From: Corynebacterium fournieri
Lineage (GTDB): Bacteria > Actinomycetota > Actinomycetes > Mycobacteriales > Mycobacteriaceae
Length of the DNA: 64,000 bases
Direction: 5' to 3'
Assembly (NCBI RefSeq): GCF_030408775.1
Contig: NZ_CP047210.1
Span: 806,001-870,000, forward strand
The translations under genes were made by a program, and so were the position numbers. Of the stretch, positions 19,582 to 27,831 are shown in pieces. The notes under the pieces were generated by a model. It was not told where the DNA came from and made no database searches. It was given only the letters and a program-made list of their open reading frames with translations. The stretch's first letter is position 1. The number at the start of each line of letters is the position of its first letter.

Positions 19582-20431
19582 CGTTGCAGTTGGTCTCACT
19601 TTGGCGGCGCAGCCCGCGTGGGCGATGGAATCCGAGCAGTTCGCCGGAGATGTCGCGGAAGCGGAACCGGTGGTCTCGGTGCGCGTGGACGACTCCGACC
19701 CCGACGACGGCGTGTGCACCGGCACCGCTATCGACCCGCACTGGGTGATCACCGCGCGCCACTGCGTGGAGGCGGCAGCCAAGGCGGGCGGCTCGGTGCG
19801 CACCGGGCAAGGCGACAACCAGAAGGTGTACAAAGTAGACCGCCACGAGGTGGCTCCGCGCGGCGACATCGCGCTGCTGCACACCGAAGAAGACATGGGC
19901 CTGAACAAGTACGCTTCGGTGGCGGATTCGGTGCCGGACGGGGACGTGAACATCTACGGCTGGTCCTCCGACGGCTCCGGCGGCTCCACCCGCCTGCCTT
20001 CCGCCGAGGCCACGGTGCGCGGGGAATCGCCGATGGCGCTTTTCGACGCCCCCACCGCCCTCGACGTCGCCCTGAACCACGGCGCGCGCATCCAGCCGGG
20101 CGACTCCGGCGGCGCCATCTTCGCCGACGGCAAGGTCGCAGGTGTCATGTCGGCCGGACTGTTCGAGGACCCCAACAACCCCACCGAGGAGGAGATGACC
20201 TCCAACGCCGCGGTGGCGGTGGCGCCGGTGGCGGAGCAGGCCGAGTGGATCCGCGGCGTGGTCGCTGGTGAAGCTGGTACTGCTGGTGCTGGTGCTGCTT
20301 CGGATTCGGCGTCGAGCGAATCTGCGCAGCCCTCCGCCTCCCTGCGCTACGTGGTCCTCGGCCTCGGCGCGCTGGCGCTGGTGGCGGCCGGCCTGTTCAT
20401 GGCCACCCGCCGCAAGGGGGCTAGCGCTTAG
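19562..20431 (+). CDS. Secreted, membrane-anchored trypsin-like serine protease
   Basis: 289 residues. Sec signal peptide (MKKLAFSVAVGLTLAAQPAWA, cleavage after about residue 21), then a chymotrypsin-fold S1 domain with the triad His67 (TARHC), Asp102 (RGDIALL) and Ser182 (QPGDSGGA). A Ser/Ala-rich linker leads to a C-terminal helix (about 261-281) and a short basic tail (TRRKG), so the protease stays on the outer face of the membrane. Its start overlaps the preceding membrane gene; the 3' end overlaps the convergent nucleotidase gene by 11 bases. Confidence 0.9.
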   Translation: MKKLAFSVAVGLTLAAQPAWAMESEQFAGDVAEAEPVVSVRVDDSDPDDGVCTGTAIDPHWVITARHCVEAAAKAGGSVRTGQGDNQKVYKVDRHEVAPRGDIALLHTEEDMGLNKYASVADSVPDGDVNIYGWSSDGSGGSTRLPSAEATVRGESPMALFDAPTALDVALNHGARIQPGDSGGAIFADGKVAGVMSAGLFEDPNNPTEEEMTSNAAVAVAPVAEQAEWIRGVVAGEAGTAGAGAASDSASSESAQPSASLRYVVLGLGALALVAAGLFMATRRKGASA

Positions 20432-22421
20432 CGATCGGCCCAAGCACCCTGTCCACCGCAAACGGGAACAGCAGGGCCACCAGGTTCGCGAGCCCGAAGG
20501 CGCCCGCGATGGCAACCGGGATGATCCAGCCGAGGTCCTGCGAGCTCGAGCCGTTTTCGGCAGCGGGTGCAGCCGGGGCGGGCTTGTTCGGTTCCGGTTT
20601 GTTCGGTTCCGGCTTGCTCGGTTCGCGTTTGTCCGGCTGAGCCTGATCCGTAGCGGGCGCGACCTCGACGGGCACGGCCACCTCGGTGCCGGCGTCGGTG
20701 GTGATGCGCAGCTCCTGGGCGCCCGACAGGCCTGCGGGGACGGTCAGCTTCACGGTGGCGGTGCCGTACTCGTTGGCCGTCAGGCCCTCGTTGTCGGGGG
20801 AGATGGGGGCGCTGGCTTTAGCGTCGCCAAGCATCGCGGTGGCGGTGGTGGCGGTCTCGCCCTGGTCGAACAGCAGCGAGCTCAGCTCGATGGTCGCCTC
20901 CTCGCCGGCCTTGAGCGGGGCGGGCAGGTGGACGCCGACGTTGGACTGGCTACGGCGCTGCGCCTGGCCGCCGCCGAGCGCCTCCACGAACGCGTTGAGG
21001 TCCACGTACCCCAGGTTCGCCGGGGCGGTGCCGCGGGTGAAGGCCTTGAAGTTGTCGCCGCCGCCCAAAAGGAACGTGGAGCCGGCCACCACGTAGGTCC
21101 TCTCCGGGTCGATCGGGGCGCCGTCGACGGTCACTGACGTGATCTTCGAGCCGACCGGCGCCTCCGGATCGTAGGTGTAGGAGACGTTATCGGAGATGCC
21201 CAGGGGGAACATGGGGCGCTCGGGGTCGTCGCGCCACTGCTCTTCCAACGCGGCCACGACGTCGGAGCCCTTCAGCTCCACGTAGGTGTTTTCGCCGCCG
21301 AAGGGCTGCACGGAAAAGGCCTGTTCGTAGGTGACGTCGCCGGCTTCGATCTCGGCGCGCACACCACCGGCGTTCATCACACCGATGTCTGCGGTGACCG
21401 ACGAGTTTTTGGACACGCCCTGGCGGGTGGCTTCGGCGATGTAGTTGTTCAGCTGGGACTCCTTGTCGCCGGCCTTGTACATGTCCGCGTCCGCGCGGCC
21501 GATGACCTTCTTGCCCTCGGCGCCAGCCTTCTCCAACGCGTCCTTGACCACCGCGTCGATCTCCGGCTGCGGGGTGTCGCAGGCGCGGATGGCGTCGGCG
21601 TCTAAGAACTCGGCGTTTTTCACCGTCAGCTTTTTGGAGGTGCGGTCGAAGCTGAAGTCCACGTTGGCCAGGTTGTTGCCGTAGAAACCGGCCTGGATGA
21701 GCAGCGGCTTTTCGCCGGCGGGGGCGATGACCTGGTGGGAGTGGCCCAGAAATGCCACGTCGACCGCGTCGGAGAACTCGTTGGCCTTGATGCCGCCTTC
21801 GTGTACGAGGGCAACCACCACGTCCGCCTCGCCGTCCTTTTTCAGCTTCTCCGCGAGCGTGTTCGTGGTTTCTACCGGGTTGTTCCAGGTGATGCCTTCG
21901 ATGGACTTCGGGTTGACCAGGTTCGGCATGTCGTCGGTGACGGTGCCGACGAAGGCGACCTTCGCGCCGTCCAAGTCCTTGACCACGTAGTCCTTCGTGT
22001 TTTTGACGGTCTCGGCGTTGGCGGCGAGGTAGTCGAAATTCGCTGCCTTGGTCACGTTGGTGGAAAACTCCTCGGCGCCTTCATCCAGTTCGTGGTTGCC
22101 CAGCGCGGAGACCTGCAGGTTCATCAGGTTTAGGATTTCTAGGGTGGGTGCGTCGTTGAGCAGCTTGGAGGCGAAGGGGGAGGCGCCGATGTTGTCGCCG
22201 GCGGAGGTGAAGATGTGGGTCTTGCCCGCGGCGGCTTCGTCCACGGCGCACTTGAGGTGGGCCGCGCCCGGGACGCGCTTCGTTTCCTCCCAGTAGCCGT
22301 GGAAGTCGGTGATGTTGGAGATGGTGAACTCGGAGGTCTCCGCCGCCATCGACGCGGGGGCGAGGACGGCCGCCAGCGCGGCGGTGGTGGTGGCGGAGAT
22401 CAGGCGGATGCGGGCGGACAC
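20421..22421 (-). CDS. Surface-anchored 5'-nucleotidase (metallophosphatase)
   Basis: 666 residues. Signal peptide (to about residue 27), then a calcineurin-type metallophosphatase domain with ITDFHGYW (Asp39, His41), SAGDN (74-77), GNHELDEG (108-115) and FLGHSH, then a 5'-nucleotidase C-terminal domain (GGVRAEIEAGDVTYEQAF). A repetitive Pro/Lys/Glu linker (KPEPNKPEPNKP) and a C-terminal membrane helix with a basic end follow. Likely releases phosphate and nucleosides from extracellular nucleotides. GTG 22421 is chosen since the signal peptide starts there; the frame open to 22589 covers non-coding DNA. Confidence 0.9.
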   Translation of the reverse strand: MSARIRLISATTTAALAAVLAPASMAAETSEFTISNITDFHGYWEETKRVPGAAHLKCAVDEAAAGKTHIFTSAGDNIGASPFASKLLNDAPTLEILNLMNLQVSALGNHELDEGAEEFSTNVTKAANFDYLAANAETVKNTKDYVVKDLDGAKVAFVGTVTDDMPNLVNPKSIEGITWNNPVETTNTLAEKLKKDGEADVVVALVHEGGIKANEFSDAVDVAFLGHSHQVIAPAGEKPLLIQAGFYGNNLANVDFSFDRTSKKLTVKNAEFLDADAIRACDTPQPEIDAVVKDALEKAGAEGKKVIGRADADMYKAGDKESQLNNYIAEATRQGVSKNSSVTADIGVMNAGGVRAEIEAGDVTYEQAFSVQPFGGENTYVELKGSDVVAALEEQWRDDPERPMFPLGISDNVSYTYDPEAPVGSKITSVTVDGAPIDPERTYVVAGSTFLLGGGDNFKAFTRGTAPANLGYVDLNAFVEALGGGQAQRRSQSNVGVHLPAPLKAGEEATIELSSLLFDQGETATTATAMLGDAKASAPISPDNEGLTANEYGTATVKLTVPAGLSGAQELRITTDAGTEVAVPVEVAPATDQAQPDKREPSKPEPNKPEPNKPAPAAPAAENGSSSQDLGWIIPVAIAGAFGLANLVALLFPFAVDRVLGPIAKR

Positions 22422-22509
22422 GGCGGGCCTTTCTGTTGTGGGGTATGTGAGAGCAACCTTAGAAAGGCCGTTTTGCGGTGAGGTTTCGCGCAGGTGAATT
22501 TTTGGTGTT

Positions 22510-22637
22510 TTACGTCGCGGGGCAGCGCACGAGGAGGTCGCCGCCGGGTGCGAGCAGGAGGGCGCCCAGGCAGCGTTGACTAGTGCCACAAACTATTCGA
22601 ACTCGAGGCAGGAATGCCCCACGGCGAAAATGCGCAT
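22510..22637 (-). pseudogene. Possible decayed N-terminal fragment, metallo-hydrolase-like
   Basis: In this otherwise gene-free gap an ATG at 22637 opens MRIFAVGHSCLEFE before a TAG at 22593; this resembles the first strand of MBL-fold hydrolases (xxxGHSCxLxE). In another frame, open to a TAA at 22510, lies GALLLAPGGDLLVRCPAT, where such proteins have a ...LLxDPG strand. It may be a shifted, truncated remnant. Short length makes this tentative. The rest of 22422-22663 is the upstream region of the nucleotidase gene and a CCTGCAGG hairpin at the end of the HNH gene. Confidence 0.25.
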
Positions 22638-22663
22638 GCTTACACACCTAGCCTGCAGGGAGG

Positions 22664-24196
22664 TCACACCTGCAGGGGCGTGAACGTGTCCTTTGTTGGC
22701 GGGTGGTCTGGAGGGTAAAACGCTGGGTCGTGTCCCGGGCCGTGCGCGCAGTTGCACCGGCCTTTCGCGGCATAGATCCTGCTCACCGCCGAATGTTTCG
22801 CGGGGACCGACTGGTTGAATTTCAACGGGTCACCGGGGCGCCGTCGGAACCCTGACCTGCCCGTATTCGGGTCGAAATCCATGTACCCCTTGTTAAAGGA
22901 GCCGTCTCTGTGGTCGTTGTTACACCTGTGGTGCTCGCGACACAGCCCGGTGAGGTTTTCGATGTCGGTGTTTCCGCCCTTGATCCACGCGAGGATGTGG
23001 TGCGCCTCGCACTCGGTCATCGCGGCGGTGCAGCCGAGCCAGGAGCAGACCCCTTGCACCGCGAACATGGCGATGCGCTGCGCCACCGACGCGAGACGGC
23101 TGGTGCGCCCCATCCACAGCGGCACGGAGCTGACCCCGTCGACCTGCAGCAGGAAGTCGGTTGTGCCGTCCATGCCGAGGCGCACGAGGTCGAAGCAGTC
23201 CACCTCGATGCCGGTGTTGGTGTCGAAGAGCATGGCGGCGTCGCCGTCCGCGAGGTCGTCGAGGGTCAGCGCAAGCACCACGGACGCGGCCCCGTCATTG
23301 GATTTCTGACACTGCTCCTCATACTGCCCGAAGATGGCGAAGAACTGGTCGAACCGGCGTTGCTGCGGTGTGCGCGAATCCGCCTCGCCCTGCTGTTCCT
23401 CCGGCAGGTTCGAGTTCGGCGCCAGCCCCTTGTCCATGTGCGCTTTCATCAGCGCCGCGTGGCCAGCGGTGGCGTTGATGTGGATGTCCACGGTGCCGTC
23501 TGCCTTGCGACGGCCAAAGGAGACACTCCTCTTTTCAAACCCAGCGTTCGGGTTGGAGTGCGGCGCGTGCTTCCGGTTTGCCGCGTCTACCGCCTTGCGC
23601 ACGAAAAGACGCAGGTCCTCGGGGCTGCGGTGCAGCGCTTCCTCCATCGCTTCGGCGTGGATGCGGGTGCGCTCGCAGGATGCAGCCTTGAGTAGCTTGT
23701 CCAGCTCGCGCCGGATGATGTCTTGCTTTTCCGCGCTGACCTTCGACGAGTTTTCGCGCGCTTTCTTCTGGCGGGCGCGTTCTTCCTCGGCTGCAGCCTC
23801 CGCGGCGGCGTGGGCTTCGGCCTCGGCGTCCTCCTCGGACATGTCGAACAGGTCCTCTGCGTCATCGGGCAGGGGAGGGGTGGGCTCCGGCGGGGCGCCG
23901 TACAGCAACCGGCCGCGCTCGAGGCGGTTATATGCCTCACTCTTGGATAGGTCCAGGCACTGCTGCAGGTACGCGTTTGGGTAGTTGGCTCCAACGATGC
24001 GTCCGGCATCGTCCCGGTCGGCGATAAAGGCGAATGCTGCGTCGATAGTCGCCTTCTTTTTAAACTGCTCCTCTAGGCGCTCCAAGTCGTGCCGGACGTC
24101 CTCAAATGCGAGGGCGGAGGGGTCCTCGAACAGTGTGCTAAGTGTGCACAGCGCTGAAGCAATCTCGTTGACGCACCGGGTGATCTCGCTGGTCAT
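22664..24196 (-). CDS. DUF222 / HNH endonuclease (13E12-type)
   Basis: 510 residues. The N-terminal DUF222-like helical region (about 1-330) contains an acidic, Ala/Glu-rich coiled-coil stretch (about 115-165). The HNH nuclease domain is at about 384-425: CSWLGC, CEAHHILAWIKGG and LCREHH supply the zinc cysteines, catalytic histidines and Asn. A Cys/His-containing tail follows. This family is common in actinobacteria, often multi-copy; its role is unknown. ATG 24196. A near-consensus LexA box lies 83 bases upstream, so SOS induction is likely. A second, shorter relative is at 57784. Confidence 0.87.
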   Translation of the reverse strand: MTSEITRCVNEIASALCTLSTLFEDPSALAFEDVRHDLERLEEQFKKKATIDAAFAFIADRDDAGRIVGANYPNAYLQQCLDLSKSEAYNRLERGRLLYGAPPEPTPPLPDDAEDLFDMSEEDAEAEAHAAAEAAAEEERARQKKARENSSKVSAEKQDIIRRELDKLLKAASCERTRIHAEAMEEALHRSPEDLRLFVRKAVDAANRKHAPHSNPNAGFEKRSVSFGRRKADGTVDIHINATAGHAALMKAHMDKGLAPNSNLPEEQQGEADSRTPQQRRFDQFFAIFGQYEEQCQKSNDGAASVVLALTLDDLADGDAAMLFDTNTGIEVDCFDLVRLGMDGTTDFLLQVDGVSSVPLWMGRTSRLASVAQRIAMFAVQGVCSWLGCTAAMTECEAHHILAWIKGGNTDIENLTGLCREHHRCNNDHRDGSFNKGYMDFDPNTGRSGFRRRPGDPLKFNQSVPAKHSAVSRIYAAKGRCNCAHGPGHDPAFYPPDHPPTKDTFTPLQV

Positions 24197-24279
24197 GGCC
24201 CCTCCTTCCCGTCAAAAACGCAGTTTGTTGAAAGTAATGAACTCAATCTAACAACGCGTCCGACACGGCCATCGAAAAA

Positions 24280-24295
24280 TAGAACAGACGTTCGA
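24280..24295 (-). promoter_or_regulatory. LexA (SOS) box upstream of HNH gene
   Basis: Read on the minus strand the 16 bases are TCGAACGTCTGTTCTA. The actinobacterial LexA consensus is TCGAAC-N4-GTTCGA; only the second-last base differs, and the T before GTTC also fits the corynebacterial form. It lies 83 bases upstream of the DUF222-HNH start and between that gene and the 3' end of the lipoprotein pseudogene. Confidence 0.6.
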
Positions 24296-24302
24296 AAGGG
24301 GG

Positions 24303-24651
24303 TTAACGCAGCACTTCAATGCCCGCGTTGTCGTTGAGTATGAGCTGGCTGCCGAAGGGCAGGCTACCTCGGACGAGTACGAGAACTACTCAATGAGAAC
24401 CCGCAGCCGCACCCGCTTTCCTGCGTATTCGTCCCAGCCGTGGGTGTTGTCGAAAGTCCCGTACTTGTTGCCTCGGTTTCAACCCCATCAGGCTCCGCAA
24501 CCTCCTCGGACTCCACCAGCTCGCCCGAATCCGGATCCACCCACTGCGTGGACGTGACCACCACGGTTTCGCGCTCGCCACCCCCGGCGCAACCCGAAAC
24601 CACGCCGACAGAACCGATTACAGCAAGCGCGAGCGCGCGAGGAATACGCAC
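24303..24651 (-). pseudogene. Frameshifted lipoprotein gene
   Basis: The first frame (ATG 24651) encodes a lipoprotein signal peptide with lipobox VVSGC (Cys21), then TSTQWVDPDSGELVESEEV..., but drifts into low-complexity sequence from about residue 62 and stops at 24364. In the second frame, from about 24478 to the stop at 24386, a plausible continuation reads NKYGTFDNTHGWDEYAGKR then VRLRVLIE. In the third frame LPFGSQLILNDNAGIEVLR ends at 24303. Two shifts plus a nonsense codon would restore one ~115-residue lipoprotein. If sequence errors caused this, the gene is intact. Family not recognised. Confidence 0.55.
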
Positions 24652-24666
24652 ACAGGAAACTCGGGA

Positions 24667-25161
24667 CTATTTTCCAAGCTCTCTGCGGCGCTCGGCGGCG
24701 AGTTTCAACCGCTCGGCGCGATCAGAACGTTCCTTCTCTAACAGTTCCTCGAGGATCTCGTCCTCCTCGTCGGAGATGTCGAAGACGGTGTACCAAGCGA
24801 CCGCGAGAATGCCCACCACCGGCCACACCACCCAGGCGTAGTCCAAGTCAAGCCCGATCTGCAGTACGAAAAAGATCGCCAAGCCGCCAATGAGCGTGGC
24901 GTAGATCGCGGTGTCCAGCTTCCGCTTCGCCGCGAGTTTCTCATCTAGCTCGACCTCGGACGGCGTCCGCTTCTCCAATGCGACCGGTTCGGCCGGGAGG
25001 TCGTCGAAAAGCGCTGAGAGCTCCCCGCGCGTGCGCGCCACCGCGGCCTGACCTGTGCGTTCCTCGAACTCGCTGACATCCAGGTAACCGTCCGTGAACA
25101 GGGTGCCCAGCCGGTCCAACGCTGCCGAACGTTCGTTGTCGCCGACGCGAATCTCGCTCAT
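24667..25161 (-). CDS. DUF1707 domain two-helix membrane protein
   Basis: 164 residues. The N-terminus MSEIRVGDNERSAALDRLGTLFTDGYLDVSEFEERTGQA is split over the DUF1707 domain (about residues 3-55), a SHOCT-like domain found in actinobacterial membrane proteins. Two adjacent membrane helices follow (about 88-125), then a charged coiled-coil tail (DEEDEILEELLEKERSDRAE). ATG 25161 aligns with DUF1707 starts. Divergent from the MerR-type regulator gene over 51 bases. Function unknown. Confidence 0.85.
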   Translation of the reverse strand: MSEIRVGDNERSAALDRLGTLFTDGYLDVSEFEERTGQAAVARTRGELSALFDDLPAEPVALEKRTPSEVELDEKLAAKRKLDTAIYATLIGGLAIFFVLQIGLDLDYAWVVWPVVGILAVAWYTVFDISDEEDEILEELLEKERSDRAERLKLAAERRRELGK

Positions 25162-25180
25162 TTTCTCTCCCAACTTGTGC

Positions 25181-25195
25181 TTGCCCCTGCGGCAA
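25181..25195. promoter_or_regulatory. Inverted repeat TTGCC-N5-GGCAA, likely MerR operator
   Basis: Perfect five-base inverted repeat within the 51-base divergent gap between the DUF1707 gene and the MerR/TipAS gene, 17 bases before the regulator's ATG. MerR proteins bind such dyads inside their own promoter spacer. Inference by position and symmetry. Confidence 0.45.
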
Positions 25196-25212
25196 CCTGT
25201 TCAATCGCACTC

Positions 25213-25986
25213 ATGGCAGATGGTAACGAGTACACGATCGGCGAGGCGGCCGAGGCACTCGGCGTGTCCACGAAGGCCTTGCGCCACTGGGAGACGCTGG
25301 GGCTTCTTGAGCCAGCCCGCACCTGGGCGGATCACCGCATCTACACGGAAGCGGACCTTGAGCGGGGCGCGACGATTGCGCTCTACCGCGGCGTTGGCGT
25401 GCCGCTTGCGCAGATCGCCACGCTTATCGACGCCTCCGGTGCCACCCTCACCCGCGCACTCAAGCACCACCAGGAAGCCCTGGCCACGCAGAAGCGCGCG
25501 CTGGACGCGCAACTCGCATCTGTCCAGACCCTCATCCAACAAGCAACGAAAGGATCCATCGACATGGACGCAATGAAGAAGTACCTCGGCGAAGACATGC
25601 CCGCTTACCAGGCTGAAGCCGAGCAGCGCTGGGGCGATACCCCGGAGTGGGCAGCATCTCAGGAGAAACTCGCGCAGATGGGCGAGTCCGACTTCGCCCG
25701 CCTGCAGCAGGAGCAGGACGCGCTCGCCGCGGACCTGGTCGCTGCTCGCGACGCCGGTGTCGAGCCGGGGTCAGATGAGGCCGCAGCGCTGGTGGAGCGC
25801 CACCGCGAAAGCATCGCGCAGTGGTACGACGTGACCCCGGCCCGCCAGCTCATCCTGGCGCGCATGTACGTCGGCGACCCGCGGTTCCACGAGGCGTACG
25901 ACGGCGCGCAGGATTACCTGCTCGAGCTGGTCACCGCCCACGCGAAAGCCGAGGGCGTGGACGTGGACGACCCACAGTGGGACTAG
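25213..25986 (+). CDS. MerR-family regulator with TipAS domain
   Basis: 257 residues. MerR winged helix at the N-terminus (YTIGEAAEALGVSTKALRHWETLGLL, split over residues 7-32), a coiled-coil dimer helix (about 85-115), and a TipAS-type effector domain (about 120-257) with KYLGEDMPAYQAEAEQRWGD and QWYDVTPARQLILARMYV...DPRF. TipAS domains bind thiopeptides and other drugs, so this may sense an antibiotic. ATG 25213. No dedicated exporter is adjacent; the siderophore ATPase gene is convergent, four bases away. Confidence 0.88.
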   Translation: MADGNEYTIGEAAEALGVSTKALRHWETLGLLEPARTWADHRIYTEADLERGATIALYRGVGVPLAQIATLIDASGATLTRALKHHQEALATQKRALDAQLASVQTLIQQATKGSIDMDAMKKYLGEDMPAYQAEAEQRWGDTPEWAASQEKLAQMGESDFARLQQEQDALAADLVAARDAGVEPGSDEAAALVERHRESIAQWYDVTPARQLILARMYVGDPRFHEAYDGAQDYLLELVTAHAKAEGVDVDDPQWD

Positions 25987-25989
25987 ACG

Positions 25990-26742
25990 CTAGACGGGGC
26001 AGACGACGGGTACGCCGCCATCGTCGAGCACACGTGCGCGGATGCCGTAGACCTCTTCCAGCAAGTCCGGTTGCAGCACCTGGTGGGGAGTGTCGTGGGC
26101 AATGACGTGCCCCGCTTTGACCACCAGCAGCTCGTCGCAGTACCGGGCAGCCAGGTTGAGGTCGTGGAGAGCGACCAGCGCGATCTTGTCCGACTCGTGG
26201 ACCTCGTCGCGGACGATTTGCAGCAGCTCGACTTGGTGACGGAGATCGAGGGCGGACGTGGGCTCGTCGAGAAGCATGACGCTCGGCTCACGCACAAGCA
26301 TCTGGGCCATGGCGACGAGCTGCCGCTGACCGCCGGACATGTCCGACACCAAGCGGTCGGCCAGGTGGGTGATACCCAGCCGCTGCATCACGTCTGCGCT
26401 GCGCTCGAGCGGATCCCACGACGCGTCGCCGCGGCGGCGGGCGGAGACCATCACCGACTCGAACGCGGTGAGTGAGGCGCTGCTCAGCAAATCCTGCGGC
26501 ACATAGCCGACGGCTCGCACACGCTGCTTGCCGACGAGCTCCGCATCACCCACGCTGACGGAAACCGAGCCTTCAGTTGGCTGCTTGATCCCCGCGATGG
26601 TCTTGACCAGAGTCGACTTGCCCGCCGCGTTCGGGCCAATCAACCCGACCACGCTGCCAGGTGTCAGGGGGCCGAACGACAGCGAATGGAGAATGGTGGT
26701 GCGGCCGTAGGCGACCGTGAGATTTTCCGCGCGAATCGACAT
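25990..26742 (-). CDS. Iron-siderophore ABC transporter, ATP-binding protein
   Basis: 250 residues, FecE/FhuC-type ATPase. Walker A GPNAAGKST (about 37-45), Q-loop, signature MSGGQRQLVAMAQ, and Walker B VMLLDEPTSALD, followed by the switch histidine in VALHDLNLA. Last gene of a three-gene operon (binding protein, permease, ATPase), three bases after the permease stop. Drives uptake of an Fe(III)-chelate. Confidence 0.94.
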   Translation of the reverse strand: MSIRAENLTVAYGRTTILHSLSFGPLTPGSVVGLIGPNAAGKSTLVKTIAGIKQPTEGSVSVSVGDAELVGKQRVRAVGYVPQDLLSSASLTAFESVMVSARRRGDASWDPLERSADVMQRLGITHLADRLVSDMSGGQRQLVAMAQMLVREPSVMLLDEPTSALDLRHQVELLQIVRDEVHESDKIALVALHDLNLAARYCDELLVVKAGHVIAHDTPHQVLQPDLLEEVYGIRARVLDDGGVPVVCPV

Positions 26743-26745
26743 GAC

Positions 26746-27831
26746 TTACGCCCCCTTCCGGCGGGCACGGGTGAAAATGAGGAACACGAAAAACGGAACG
26801 CCGACCAGCGAGGTGATGATGCCTATCGGGATGGCCACGCCCGGGATGATGGAAATAGACACCGCGTAGGCCAAGCTCAAAAGCATCGCGCCGGCGGCAG
26901 CCGCGCCGGGGAGGAAGAACTTCTGGTCCTCGCCGACAAGCATGCGTGCCACGTGGGGGCCGACCAGGCCGATGAACCCGATGATGCCGGTAAACGCCAC
27001 CGACGCGGCGGCGAGCACCGAAGCGACAAGCAGGGTGGTGATGCGCAACCGCTTGACGTCGATGCCGAGGGCGGCGGCGCGGTCGTCGCCAAGCCGCAGC
27101 GCGGTCAGCCGCCAGGCGTTGGCCAAGCAGAAGGGGATTGCCCCCGCCAAAATGACCGCCAAGATGATGTTTGCGGTCCAGTTTGCGCGCTGCATCGAAC
27201 CCATCGTCCAGAACACAATCTGCTGCAGCGCCTCGACGTTCGCACCGTACTGCAGCAGGGAAAGCAGGGCTTGGAAGAAAAAGGACAGCGCAATGCCCAA
27301 CAAAATCATGGACTCGGCAGTGGCGCCGCGCCACACCGACGCCACAGCGACGACCGCCACCGCGACAAGCGCCGCCAACGCGGCGATGAGCGCCAAGTTG
27401 AACTGCGGATTCGCAATGAGCGTCCAGCCCATGACAATGGACAGCGCGGCACCGAACGCCGCCGCAGCGGAAATGCCCAACGTGAACGGCTCCGCGAGTG
27501 GATTGTCCAAGATGGTCTGCATCTGCCCGCCCGCCAAGCCGAGGGCTGCGCCGCACAGCACCGCCATCACGGCTGCAGGCAGGCGCAACGTCTGGATCAC
27601 CACACGAGTTTGCTGGTCCACCTGATCCGGCCGGAACACTGCGTTGAACACGTCGGAGACCGAAAGATCGAGCGGCCCGACGATGACGGCGAAAAGAAAG
27701 CTCGCAGCAACGGCGACCGTCAGCCCCGCAATCGCGAGCGCCTTAGTGCGCCCGCGCTTGCGGTAGCTGTCAATCGCGGCTCGACGAGCATCCGCGGCCA
27801 ATTCCGATCCTGCAGATACGTGCGTGGTCAT
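26746..27831 (-). CDS. Iron-siderophore ABC transporter, FecCD permease
   Basis: 361 residues, BtuC/FecCD family with about ten helices. An N-terminal cytoplasmic stretch precedes the first helix (LAIAGLTVAVAASFLFAVIV). Family motifs include LRLPAAVMAVLCGAALGLAG and GIIGFIGLVGPHVARMLVG, the coupling region. A single permease in the operon indicates a homodimer. Its start directly follows the binding-protein stop codon. Confidence 0.94.
   Translation of the reverse strand: MTTHVSAGSELAADARRAAIDSYRKRGRTKALAIAGLTVAVAASFLFAVIVGPLDLSVSDVFNAVFRPDQVDQQTRVVIQTLRLPAAVMAVLCGAALGLAGGQMQTILDNPLAEPFTLGISAAAAFGAALSIVMGWTLIANPQFNLALIAALAALVAVAVVAVASVWRGATAESMILLGIALSFFFQALLSLLQYGANVEALQQIVFWTMGSMQRANWTANIILAVILAGAIPFCLANAWRLTALRLGDDRAAALGIDVKRLRITTLLVASVLAAASVAFTGIIGFIGLVGPHVARMLVGEDQKFFLPGAAAAGAMLLSLAYAVSISIIPGVAIPIGIITSLVGVPFFVFLIFTRARRKGA

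Noticed and set aside
22652-22676. CCTGCAGG pair as terminator of the HNH gene
   Set aside because: The stem includes the stop codon in its loop, has self-palindromic arms and no T run; too weak to call a terminator.
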